A DNA stretch of 64,000 bases from Methanobrevibacter sp. TLL-48-HuF1 (GTDB taxonomy: Archaea > Methanobacteriota > Methanobacteria > Methanobacteriales > Methanobacteriaceae): NCBI RefSeq assembly GCF_023617305.1, contig NZ_CP081485.1, forward strand, positions 1,540,501-1,604,500, read 5' to 3'. Below the pieces are notes generated by a model. The model saw nothing but the letters and a program-made list of their open reading frames with translations, did no database searches and was not told the DNA's origin. Positions 7,619 to 16,947 of the stretch are shown here, in pieces. The position numbers and the translations under genes are program-made. Position 1 is the first letter of the stretch. Every line of letters begins with the position of its first letter.

Positions 7619-9691
7619 TTAATGATTCATAGTAAATATTTTAACTTTACCTGCAAGTTGGGGACCGATACCTTCTACTTTTTGTAAATCTTTTTCACTT
7701 GCTTCACTTAAATTATCGCCGAATGTTTTCATAAGAAGTCTTGCTCTTTTTCTTCCAAGTCTTTTAACTCCTACAACAAGGGGGATTATATCTTCTTTTA
7801 CTCCGTAATATAATCTGGCAGATAAATAATCCATGTCTTTCAGGTTGGAATAATTTCCAAGAACTTCAAGTGTGTTTTTAGCAAATTTAACTAAACGGGA
7901 AGCTTCATAAGCTGATCTTCTGGTAGATGCTGAATAAACATTGTATGCATTTTCAATTTCATACTCATTTCGCTCATCAATCCATTCGATTAAAGAAACG
8001 GCAGTGGCTTCGGGGTTTCCTATATCAACTGCAAAAAGGCCGCATTCAGACAGTTTGTCACGAACAGGATCTTTGCTTTTTCTTCCTTTAAATGAAATTA
8101 ATGGTAAATCAGGAGTTTCAGCTAAGGCATAAATCATTTCTGCAGTGTTTAATTTTTCCATAGTTGAAACATATTCCTTAATTTTAACGGCTGTTTCAAC
8201 TGCATAGTTTGATTTAGCTATTAAATTACCGAAGTCTGTTGTTTTAAGTCCTTCTGGGGTGGCTCTTATTATTCCATTTTGAAGCAGGAATTCAAGAGCA
8301 CTTTCAAGCTCCCAGTTTAAACTGTCCTGGGCAAACATGGACATGGAAGGATTGTTTTTCATTTGGAACCCGTATAATGTTTTTCCAAAGAAATCATTCA
8401 AATCATCAAGGTTTTTGGAAAGTGAGGATGCGATTTGTGCTATAATCTGTTTGTAGATGGCATCTTTGTTGTCTATTAATTTTGAATTTGTTAATTCAAT
8501 TTCACCGTTAACATAACGTGCTTCCAAATCAAATGCCTCATCCATTGTTTTAGCTACCAAATAGGAATACCCTACATCATCATATTGTGGTCTTCCGGCT
8601 CTTCCGGACATCTGTTCATAATCAAAAACAGGTATTGATGCAGGACCGTTGCTTGTCCATCTGGTGTGGTCTCTAATTACTACATATTTTGATGGCAAAT
8701 TAACACCATACATCAAACTTGGAGTTGCAGTAATCATCAGTATATTTCCGTTTCTGAATTCATCTTCAATTATTTCTTTCTGTTCATTGAAAAGTCCAGC
8801 ATGGTGGAACACAACACCTTTTTCAGCAGCTTCAGCCAGTTTAAGACAGGTTGTAGTTGGAAGTGATCCTTTTTTCTTTGGAACTTCCAGTAATTTATCA
8901 GCTACCTGTTTAAATTTCTGTTTTTGTTCATTTGTTGTTTTTTTATCTATTTTTTTAGCAACATACGTAGCTAAGCTTTCTGTAAATCTTCTTGTTGACA
9001 CAAAGCTTAATGCCTGTGAATTGTCTTCAATAGCTTTTTCAACAATTTTTACAATAACATCGTTTTTATTTTTTGTATTGAACATTTCAGCATCTAAAAC
9101 TTCTTTATTTAAAGGCACTGGTCTGTAATCGTGTTCTACAGTTTTTCCGTCAAGCCACTGTTCAATTTCATCAATATTTTTTAAAGTAGCTGAAAGGGCA
9201 ATTATTCTTAAGCTAGGATTAATAATTTTAGCTCTTGTAATAGCTGATTCTAATGTTGGTCCTCTTGAGTATTCTCCAATCATATGGAATTCATCAATGA
9301 TTAAGGTATCTACTTCGCGAAGTACATTCCAGGAAAATCTTGTAAGTGCATCAAATGATTCAAAAACCATAACTGATAAATCTGAACTGGAGGGGTGTTT
9401 GCCTACTTTGATTCCATGTTCTTCAAATGCTTTAAATTCTTTTACTTTTTCATTTTGAATTGAAAGTAATGGAGCTGCATAAACTGCTTTTCCACCATTT
9501 AGAATAGTTTTTAGAGCAGGGAGAATTCCAAGTACTGTTTTACCACTGGCAGTTGGAATTGAAATAATATAGTTGGAATTATCTTCTAAATAACCTGATT
9601 CAATTACTGCTTTTTGCGCGGGATTGAATTCCTTAATGTAGGGATAAGCAGTATTTATTATTGTTTTTATATCATTTGACAAATTTTCCAT
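7619..9691 (-). CDS. hel308: Hel308-type Ski2-like DNA helicase
   Basis: Hel308 unwinds forked DNA 3'-5' and helps process stalled replication forks. The 690-aa protein shows helicase motif I SIPTASGKT near residue 46 and the DEFHMIGE (DExH) motif II near residue 136. Motif III SATL lies near residue 169, and motif VI as QMSGRAGRP near residue 362. A C-terminal helix-hairpin-helix segment ends in VEGIGPQLAGKVK. This length and layout match archaeal Hel308. The ATG at 9691 is chosen over 9700 because TGATT lies at the spacing used elsewhere in this window (GGTGATTATTATG at 35042). It converges on the DUF2098 gene and is divergent from the adhesin gene. Confidence 0.88.
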   Translation of the reverse strand: MENLSNDIKTIINTAYPYIKEFNPAQKAVIESGYLEDNSNYIISIPTASGKTVLGILPALKTILNGGKAVYAAPLLSIQNEKVKEFKAFEEHGIKVGKHPSSSDLSVMVFESFDALTRFSWNVLREVDTLIIDEFHMIGEYSRGPTLESAITRAKIINPSLRIIALSATLKNIDEIEQWLDGKTVEHDYRPVPLNKEVLDAEMFNTKNKNDVIVKIVEKAIEDNSQALSFVSTRRFTESLATYVAKKIDKKTTNEQKQKFKQVADKLLEVPKKKGSLPTTTCLKLAEAAEKGVVFHHAGLFNEQKEIIEDEFRNGNILMITATPSLMYGVNLPSKYVVIRDHTRWTSNGPASIPVFDYEQMSGRAGRPQYDDVGYSYLVAKTMDEAFDLEARYVNGEIELTNSKLIDNKDAIYKQIIAQIASSLSKNLDDLNDFFGKTLYGFQMKNNPSMSMFAQDSLNWELESALEFLLQNGIIRATPEGLKTTDFGNLIAKSNYAVETAVKIKEYVSTMEKLNTAEMIYALAETPDLPLISFKGRKSKDPVRDKLSECGLFAVDIGNPEATAVSLIEWIDERNEYEIENAYNVYSASTRRSAYEASRLVKFAKNTLEVLGNYSNLKDMDYLSARLYYGVKEDIIPLVVGVKRLGRKRARLLMKTFGDNLSEASEKDLQKVEGIGPQLAGKVKIFTMNH

Positions 9692-9862
9692 AATAATCAT
9701 TTAAAATTTATTTTTTTCATATATATTAAGCTTTTCACTAATTGTTTTGTTGAGCGCTGTTTTTATATTAATACTTTTTTTTATTTTATTATTAATGAAG
9801 TATTACTTTTTTTAATTAAAATCATAATAATTATATAGTTTGGTGATTAATAGGATTATCAT

Positions 9863-9886
9863 TAATGAATTTGGATTAATTCGTTA
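9863..9886 (+). promoter_or_regulatory. 5'-UTR hairpin before the adhesin gene
   Basis: TAATGAATT (9863-9871) pairs with AATTCGTTA (9878-9886) over nine base pairs with one G-U pair and a six-base loop. It lies 14 bases before the GGAGG site of the adhesin gene. A TATA-like AATTATATAG is near 9829-9838. A comparable hairpin precedes the second adhesin gene at 63271-63331. Confidence 0.4.
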
Positions 9887-9912
9887 TGTTATTAAAATTT
9901 GGAGGAAATTAA

Positions 9913-12900
9913 ATGAATTTTAACAATGGATTAATAGTTGTTTTAGCAGCTGTTTGTTTAATTTTCATGTCGTTAACTGCTGTATCTGCAGAAGAATTAA
10001 TATATAATTCTAATGATGATGCTCTGGTTAATAATTTAAATGATAAATTAGGTAGTGGATATACTAATTTAAACGGTAATATGGAAGGGGCAGGATATGC
10101 TACTGAAAATCTGGTCCCTGTAAATTCAACTGAAATATATGTTAGTGTTGATGGTATGGGTGATGGATCTAGCAGTAATCCTACAAATTGGACTGCTGCT
10201 ATTGATAATATTGGGGATAATGGGACAATATATTTTAATGATGGTGAATATAAGTTCGCAAATCAAGTTATCTCTAAAAACTTAACATTAAGTGCTCTAG
10301 AGAATACCTCCCCTATAATCAATGGTGAAAAATTAGGGAATATTTTTGTTGTTAAAACAGGAAATTCTTTAACTGTAAATTCTTTAACTTTCATAAATGG
10401 TGAAGGCAAAGTGGGAATTGTCTCTAATGGTGGTGCTATTGAAGTTAGCGATAATGCTAATTTAAATGTTATTTGCTGTACTTTTAAAGATAATACTGGC
10501 ACTATTGGTGGTGCGGTTCATATTTCTAATAAAGGAACTGGAAGTTTTGTTAATTCGACATTTATAAGAAATACTGGTAAAACTGCTGGTGGAGCTATTG
10601 GTTCTGTTGGTAGAATAATCACTATTGATAATTGTGTTTTTGAAAATAATAGGGCTATTACAAGAAATACTGGAAATGGTGGAGCTATTTATTTAAGTAG
10701 TTTTTCAAAAGCTTTAATAAGTAACTGTAATCTTACAGGAAATAATGGAAGTAAATCTGGAGCTATTTATCTGAGTTCTGCACTTGGTAGTAATAATGCA
10801 GGTATTACAAACTCTAATTTTGTAAATAATAAAGCAACTTATAATCAGGGAAGTGCCAGCTATGGGCATGGTGGAGGAATTTATGGAACTTCTGAGACAA
10901 AATTAAATATTATGGGGTGTAGTTTTGTAAATAATACCAATCCTAAAGGTAATTCCAATGATTTATACATTGACTATAACTGTATAGCTAATTGTGATTA
11001 TAATTGGTGGGGAAGCAATTTAGCTCCTGTATCTAATGTTAACTATAATTTTAAAGGTGATGTTACATTAAATTATTGGCTAATTGCATCTAATAATACT
11101 GATAATGGTCAAGTTTCAATTAATATAAATAAATTCACTGATAAAGAAGGTAATATTGACAGTATTGAAGGTATTTTGGTTAAAAGACAAGTATTTTTTA
11201 ATTCAACTGAAATGATGCCTAATTCTACAGTAACAGGTATGATTTCTATGTTTAATGGTATTGAAGCTAAAAATATCACTGCCATTGTTGATAATCAAAT
11301 ATTGAATTTAAAGATAACTCCTTATGTGGAACCTAAATTTGAAGGTAAAGAATTATATGTTGATGGAAGTATTAGTGAATCAGGCAACGGTTCTTTACTT
11401 AATCCTTTTAAAACTATTTTGGAGGCTGTTGATTTAGCAAATACTGCTGATCATTTAGTGACTATTTATATTTTGGCAGGTATCTATGAAGATATTAATA
11501 TGACTGTTACAAATAATTTAACTATTAGTAGTTATAATGGAGCTAAAGTTGTTTTAGATGCAAACAAGAAAGGTTATTTCTTTAATTCAAATAATTCATC
11601 AAATACTTTAACCGTCAATAATTTAATATTTAATAATGCGACAGGATTGTATGGTGATGGTTTTTCAAAGACTATAGGTGGTGCAATAAACTCTGAAGGG
11701 CATTTGAATGTTTATAACTGTGAATTTAACAACAATGTGGCAGAGTCTAATGGTGGAACTATCTTATCAAGAAATGGAGCTACTTTAATTAATTCTACAA
11801 TATCTAATGGTGTTGCGGACTATAATGGTGGAGCTATATGTGTTTATGAAAATCTTAGTGTAGTTAATTGTACTTTTATAAATAATCATGCTCAATATCG
11901 TGGAGGTGCTATTAAATCCTTTGGTAATGCAAGTATTATAAATTCTACTTTTATGGATAATATTGTTAAACGAAAAGGAGAAGCAGGTTATGGTGGAGCT
12001 ATCTCAGTTACTTTAGGTAATTTATATATTGATAATTCTATCTTTTTAAATAATACTGCATACTATGGTGGTGGAGCTATTTATTTGGGTGATGGTGATG
12101 AATATAGTGTATCCAAATATCTCTTTACTGTTAAAAATTCCATTTTTGATGGCAATTTAGCACCTTTCGGTGGAGCAATAGGAACTAGTGACCGTGGTAT
12201 AAATATGACTGGTTCTAAAGTTTGCAACAATGCTGTTCCTCAGGACAGTGTAATGTCTAGATATGGAACAGGTACTGGTATTTATATTAAACAGGGAAAC
12301 AGTCTTATTAATGGAAGCATATTTGCAGATAATGTTAATTTGGGAAATGGTAAAGACATTTATATTGGTCATGGAAATATTATAGCTAATTATAACTGGT
12401 GGGGAAATAATGCTAAAGTAGCAATTCCAAAAAATGTTCAGGTTAAATCAGGTACTTTAACTTTAGATAATTGGGTAGTTATGAATACTACTTATGAAAT
12501 TAAAGATAATGATATTGAAATTACATCAAACTTTAATAATTGTATTGATGGTGAAGGAACCTACATTAAATCATCTGTTAAATTAATGGATATTGATGTT
12601 GCATTTGATAATGGTGTTGAATCTAGAGTAATTAAAAGTAAAGATGGAATAGCTAGCACTGTCTTTGATTTAACAACAAGCGGCAGTGTATTTACAATAA
12701 CTGCAAATAATGAAGTTCAAAAAATTAATATTTCTACAAAACAAGACCCAATAATTAATATTACAGTAAATGATGTTATTGTGGGTAATGATGTGGTTGT
12801 TAAGGTTGATATAACTTCTGGTGCTACTGGTAATGTTACTTTTACTGTTGGTGAGGTGTCTAAAAATGTTACTATTGTAGATGCTATGGCTAGTGCCACT

Positions 12901-15738
12901 TTCAAAGATTTAGGTATTGGTGTGTATAATGTTACTGTTGTTTATTCTGGTGATAATAATTATCGTCCGGCTTTAAATAGTTCTTCATTTAATGTAGTGT
13001 TGCCTGATGTTGTTATTGGCTCTGTTTCTACTCAATGGTCTTCTGGTATTTATGCTGGTGTAGATAATATTTTTACTATTAACATTAATAATAAAGAGTA
13101 TGTTAATCTTGGCGGAGTGATTGTTGAGCTGTATTCTAATGAGACTAATAAACTTATTGCTAGTTATGCTATTGATAATTTAGTTTCTGGTAATAATAAG
13201 ATTACTTTAGTTGATCCTACTATTAGACCTATTGATGAAAATACTGTTTGGCCTAAGGCAGCAAGTAATAAGATTGATTTTATTGTTAAATTAAAATATA
13301 AAGAGTTTGATTTAAGTAATAAGACTATTACTAAAATTTTGGCTTATAATGGTTATTTAAATAAAACTTATGCCTATAATGGCTCTGGCAATATTATTAA
13401 TCGTAATTATACTATTTCCGGTGATGTGATTATTTCAAGTCAACCTACTTCTCAGTATATGAGTCAATTTTCCAAATTTAGAAATGAAACTTGGAATATT
13501 ATGATTCCTGAGGATTCTAATGTTGTTAAAGCAATTCTTTACTTTAATTATAATTGGGATACAAGTTTATTCCCTAATGGCTGGAATTTAACATTTAATG
13601 GACATGATATAACTAATAAGTATATTAATCATGAAATTGATCAGGGTAATTTAGGTGGTTATGGTGCATATCGATATGGAAGTTTAGTATTTGATGTAAC
13701 TGATTATTACAATAGTAATGGAAACAATAGTTTTGTAATTAATAAAACTGTCAATTGTGCTCTTTATCCTAGTACTTTAGCTGTTTTATATAATATTACA
13801 GGCAGTAAAAGTATTAAAGATGTTTACTTTAGTGATTGTTGTGATATTTTCTACCCATATTATAATCAATATGGTTATGATGATAAACTTAGTTCATTGT
13901 TTACATTTAATAATTTAAATATAAATGGTGTTATTAATGCAACATGGTATGCTTTTGCTGGTTCTGGTAACAATGGTGATGGTAATTTAACTTTCAATGG
14001 TGTTGAATATGTCAATGTTTGGGATGGGGGTAGTCAGGAGAGTTGTAATGCATTTATTGTTGATGTAACTAGTATTATTAAAGAAAATAATGCTGCATAT
14101 TTCCTCACTTCATCTGATGGTAAGGTTCAAACTACTGTTGTTGCTTATGAGCAAATTTTAGTAGTTGAAAGACAAAAAAGAAATTCAACAATTATTATTG
14201 ATGTTAATGATGTTAAAATAGGTGAAGATGTAGTTGTTAATGCTAGTGTAACCTCTGGGGCTACGGGTAATTTTACTTTTACTGTTGGTAATAAAACTCA
14301 AACTGTTGCTATTAGTGATGGTAAAGCTTCTGCTATTTTTAAAGGTTTAGCTAGTGGTAATTACACTGTTAAAGTTGAATATTCAGGGGATGATAATTAT
14401 AATGCTAATCAAAGCACAGCGAACTTTATGGTGTCCAAAATATCTGATTACAATATGGATATTTCTGTTCCTGAAATTAAAGAAGGAGTAAATTCCACTA
14501 TTGGTGTAGATTTACCTAAAGATGCAACCGGAACAGTTACTGTTGAAATTGACAGCAAAAAATACACTGCAAATGTAATTAATGGAACCGCAAATGTAAT
14601 TGTTTTTGGTTTAAGTGCTGGAGATTATAATGTCACTACCACTTACTCCGGTGATGCTAAATATGAGTCCATGACTAAAAAAGGAAACATAACCGTAATT
14701 CCAAATGTAAATGTAAATCTTGATGTTGGTGATGTTGAAATGATTTACCATGATGGAAGTCGTTTAGTTGCCAAATTAACAGATTTCCAAGGCAAACCAA
14801 TAGTTAATGCCACAATATATTTCAGTATTAATGGTGTAAATTATGCTAAAACAACTGATGCAAATGGTACTGCTTCTATAGGTCTTAATTTAGATTCCAA
14901 CACATATCAAGCAACCATAACTTATAACGGATCTGCTAATTATAGTAAAATCTCTAAAAATATTACAGTTACTATTAATCCAAGTATCATAGCTGATGAT
15001 TTAGTTAAAATGTATAAAAATGCTACAGATTTCAGAGCTAAATTCTTAGGTAGTGATGGAAAAGTATTAGTTAATACTCAGGTTAAATTTAACATCAACG
15101 GTGTTTTCTATACTAGAAGCACGGATAAATATGGTGTAGCCAGTTTGGCTATTAATTTAAGGCCGGGAGATTATATTTTAACTGCATATAATCCGGTAAA
15201 TGGTGAGCAACAAGGATTTAACATAACAATAAAATCATTAATAATACAAAATGACTTAACTAAGTATTATATGAATACATCCAAGTTCCAAGCAACTATC
15301 TATGATAAAAACGGAAGTTTAGCAGTAAATAAAAATGTAACCTTCAACATCAACGGAGTATTTTATACAAGAACCACAGATTCCAACGGTGTAGTTAATT
15401 TGAATATTAATTTAAGGCCTGGAGGATATATTGTCACAACAATATATGGGGGATTAGACATAGGTAACAATATAGTTGTTTTACCTACGCTGGTTACTCA
15501 TGACCTTAATATGGCTTATGGGGACGGCAGCAAATTTACTGCACAAACCTTAGACGGTCAGGGAAAACCATTAGCTAATCAAAATGTATCATTTAACGTA
15601 AATGGTATATTTTATAATGAAATAACTGATGATACTGGTATTGCTTCATTAAATATTAATTTAATGAGTGGAAAATACATTATTACATCTTATTGGAATG
15701 ATTTCCAAACAGGAAACAATATAAAAATTAGTCCTTAA
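9913..15738 (+). CDS. adhesin-like surface protein with beta-helix, DUF3344 and Ig-like repeat domains
   Basis: The 1941-aa protein begins with a clear signal peptide (hydrophobic core LIVVLAAVCLIFMSLTAVSA, cut near residue 27). Two right-handed beta-helix regions with GGAI/GGGIY repeats follow at about residues 75-385 and 480-860. An Ig-like domain lies at about 943-1030, then a DUF3344-like domain at about 1031-1423 (GDGNLTFNGVEY, VWDGGSQESCNAF). Two more Ig-like domains follow. The C-terminus has four tandem repeats of about 80 residues with the core FNINGVFYTRTTD..G. Asn-rich N-glycosylation sequons are frequent. No C-terminal membrane anchor or sorting signal is visible, so attachment may be through the repeats. 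Such adhesin-like proteins are typical of gut Methanobrevibacter and probably bind host or bacterial surfaces. GGAGG at 9901-9905 sets the start. Confidence 0.9.
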   Translation: MNFNNGLIVVLAAVCLIFMSLTAVSAEELIYNSNDDALVNNLNDKLGSGYTNLNGNMEGAGYATENLVPVNSTEIYVSVDGMGDGSSSNPTNWTAAIDNIGDNGTIYFNDGEYKFANQVISKNLTLSALENTSPIINGEKLGNIFVVKTGNSLTVNSLTFINGEGKVGIVSNGGAIEVSDNANLNVICCTFKDNTGTIGGAVHISNKGTGSFVNSTFIRNTGKTAGGAIGSVGRIITIDNCVFENNRAITRNTGNGGAIYLSSFSKALISNCNLTGNNGSKSGAIYLSSALGSNNAGITNSNFVNNKATYNQGSASYGHGGGIYGTSETKLNIMGCSFVNNTNPKGNSNDLYIDYNCIANCDYNWWGSNLAPVSNVNYNFKGDVTLNYWLIASNNTDNGQVSININKFTDKEGNIDSIEGILVKRQVFFNSTEMMPNSTVTGMISMFNGIEAKNITAIVDNQILNLKITPYVEPKFEGKELYVDGSISESGNGSLLNPFKTILEAVDLANTADHLVTIYILAGIYEDINMTVTNNLTISSYNGAKVVLDANKKGYFFNSNNSSNTLTVNNLIFNNATGLYGDGFSKTIGGAINSEGHLNVYNCEFNNNVAESNGGTILSRNGATLINSTISNGVADYNGGAICVYENLSVVNCTFINNHAQYRGGAIKSFGNASIINSTFMDNIVKRKGEAGYGGAISVTLGNLYIDNSIFLNNTAYYGGGAIYLGDGDEYSVSKYLFTVKNSIFDGNLAPFGGAIGTSDRGINMTGSKVCNNAVPQDSVMSRYGTGTGIYIKQGNSLINGSIFADNVNLGNGKDIYIGHGNIIANYNWWGNNAKVAIPKNVQVKSGTLTLDNWVVMNTTYEIKDNDIEITSNFNNCIDGEGTYIKSSVKLMDIDVAFDNGVESRVIKSKDGIASTVFDLTTSGSVFTITANNEVQKINISTKQDPIINITVNDVIVGNDVVVKVDITSGATGNVTFTVGEVSKNVTIVDAMASATFKDLGIGVYNVTVVYSGDNNYRPALNSSSFNVVLPDVVIGSVSTQWSSGIYAGVDNIFTININNKEYVNLGGVIVELYSNETNKLIASYAIDNLVSGNNKITLVDPTIRPIDENTVWPKAASNKIDFIVKLKYKEFDLSNKTITKILAYNGYLNKTYAYNGSGNIINRNYTISGDVIISSQPTSQYMSQFSKFRNETWNIMIPEDSNVVKAILYFNYNWDTSLFPNGWNLTFNGHDITNKYINHEIDQGNLGGYGAYRYGSLVFDVTDYYNSNGNNSFVINKTVNCALYPSTLAVLYNITGSKSIKDVYFSDCCDIFYPYYNQYGYDDKLSSLFTFNNLNINGVINATWYAFAGSGNNGDGNLTFNGVEYVNVWDGGSQESCNAFIVDVTSIIKENNAAYFLTSSDGKVQTTVVAYEQILVVERQKRNSTIIIDVNDVKIGEDVVVNASVTSGATGNFTFTVGNKTQTVAISDGKASAIFKGLASGNYTVKVEYSGDDNYNANQSTANFMVSKISDYNMDISVPEIKEGVNSTIGVDLPKDATGTVTVEIDSKKYTANVINGTANVIVFGLSAGDYNVTTTYSGDAKYESMTKKGNITVIPNVNVNLDVGDVEMIYHDGSRLVAKLTDFQGKPIVNATIYFSINGVNYAKTTDANGTASIGLNLDSNTYQATITYNGSANYSKISKNITVTINPSIIADDLVKMYKNATDFRAKFLGSDGKVLVNTQVKFNINGVFYTRSTDKYGVASLAINLRPGDYILTAYNPVNGEQQGFNITIKSLIIQNDLTKYYMNTSKFQATIYDKNGSLAVNKNVTFNINGVFYTRTTDSNGVVNLNINLRPGGYIVTTIYGGLDIGNNIVVLPTLVTHDLNMAYGDGSKFTAQTLDGQGKPLANQNVSFNVNGIFYNEITDDTGIASLNINLMSGKYIITSYWNDFQTGNNIKISP
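14710..15735 (+). repeat. four tandem ~80-aa C-terminal repeats in the adhesin
   Basis: Within the adhesin, four units begin near nt 14710, 14986, 15238 and 15490. Each runs VxxDL..YxN.TxFxAxxxDxxGKPLxNxxVxFNINGVFYTRTTDxNGxASLxINL in outline. The second and third units are most alike (FNINGVFYTR shared). The same domain type opens the second adhesin gene at about 63650, so it is a shared building block of these surface proteins. Confidence 0.75.
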
Positions 15739-15767
15739 GAGAATTTCTATTATTCTCTTAACTTTTT
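15735..15767 (+). terminator. adhesin gene terminator overlapping the stop codon
   Basis: TTAAGAGAAT (15735-15744) and ATTCTCTTAA (15752-15761) form a perfect ten-base-pair stem with a seven-base loop, followed by CTTTTTCTTTTTT. The stop codon TAA at 15736-15738 is part of the stem. Confidence 0.75.
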
Positions 15768-15779
15768 CTTTTTTAACAA

Positions 15780-16600
15780 ATATTGTTGATAAAAACAGAA
15801 ATTCCACTAATAAATTGAAAAGTGAATCTGAACATTTGATTTCAGATTATCTTGGAAGTTTAAAAAATGTTTACAATTTATTTGAAATTCTTTGGAAGTA
15901 CGGTTTAATATAATCAATTGAAGATTGGCTTTTTGTTAACAAAAACATTATATAATTCGATTTAGGTTTTTGATTGAGTTATCATGTCTTTAATTTAGAA
16001 TGGATAAAAATCAACGGGAAATTAAAATATCACTATACATCATGAGTCTATTTTTAATTGCATTGTAGCTGATGTAATATATGATAATAAAGATAAAACA
16101 ACTATTGAAAAGTTTTTAAAAGAATCTGCATGAAATAAAAATAAAATTGCAATCACAACAGATTTAGATAAAAAGATATTCTACAAGAATCTTATTTCTG
16201 ATGAAGAATATCATGGATGCTACCAACAACTGAAAATAATTAGATATTTGTTTGATTTAAATAATTGCAATGAATTCACAAATAAATTATAATCTTTAAT
16301 TTATCATAAAACTGAATTTCGTCTAATAATAATTTCAAATATTTATGAAACTTGCACAAAGATATAAAAGTTTCATTCATCACTTAAAAGATAAGAAAAT
16401 TGAAAAAAAAAACAAGTAAAAATTGAAAATGTATTTAAAAAAACAATGCCAAAAATCTAGGAAACAAACATTCAAGACTAACCAAGGAGTTTTAAAATGA
16501 ATATATTTCAGAAATTTGATTTGGAGCTAAAATAGAAAACCGATTTTGAAAATCAACAAAGTTTTTGAAAGGGTTCTGTAGGGAATTAGCTAAATAATTA
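15780..16600 (+). pseudogene. decayed transposase (DDE type) remnant
   Basis: This 900-base gap between genes has no intact frame, but pieces of one protein can be read across several frames. Around 16066-16290 the frame gives ADVIYDNKDKTTIEKFLKE, then an in-frame TGA, then KIAITTDLDKKIFYKNLISD. Near 16370-16480 come RYKSFIHHLKDKKIEKK and IENVFKKTMPKI. This order (EFLK, ITTDLDK, then IExxNNxIENxFKxTMPK near the end) matches transposases common in methanogens. Many stops and frame changes show it is long dead. I could not find clear terminal inverted repeats or a target duplication. Confidence 0.65.
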
Positions 16601-16656
16601 TATATTAGTTTTAATAAATTATCATCATTCAATTAATTTAATAGGAGATAAAAACC

Positions 16657-16917
16657 ATGGTAGTGAAAGTAGAAGTATTTACATCTGATAGCTGTCCTCA
16701 CTGTCCTGCTGCAGTTAGTGTTGCTAATGAAGCAAAAGAAGTTTTAGGTGATGCTGCAGATATTATTGTTTGTAATATTGCTTCAGAAGAAAATAGGCAA
16801 AAAGCAATTAGCCTTGGAATTATGGCTGTTCCTACAATAGCTATTAATGATGAAGTGGCATTTGTTGGTGCACCTGCTTTAGATGAACTTGTTAATAAAG
16901 TTAAATCTTTGATTTAA
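16657..16917 (+). CDS. thioredoxin/glutaredoxin-like small redox protein
   Basis: The 86-aa product is a minimal thioredoxin fold with the active-site CPHC at residues 14-17 (SDSCPHCPAA) and the cis-proline segment AVPTIAIN near residue 66. It resembles the short archaeal glutaredoxin-like thioredoxins (the MTH807 type), which are reduced by a thioredoxin reductase and act in general disulfide exchange. AGGAGAT at 16642-16648 precedes the ATG. In Methanothermobacter, as I recall, the homologous gene also neighbours cbiD, the shikimate kinase, chorismate mutase, S17e and the lysine operon; the same order is seen here, so the block is old. Confidence is high for the fold. Confidence 0.88.
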   Translation: MVVKVEVFTSDSCPHCPAAVSVANEAKEVLGDAADIIVCNIASEENRQKAISLGIMAVPTIAINDEVAFVGAPALDELVNKVKSLI

Positions 16918-16947
16918 TTTTATCTTCTTTTTTTATAACCTGTAAAC

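Noticed and set aside
8649-9128. 159-codon frame on the plus strand inside hel308
   Set aside because: It lies wholly opposite the conserved helicase motifs and has no promoter or ribosome binding site.
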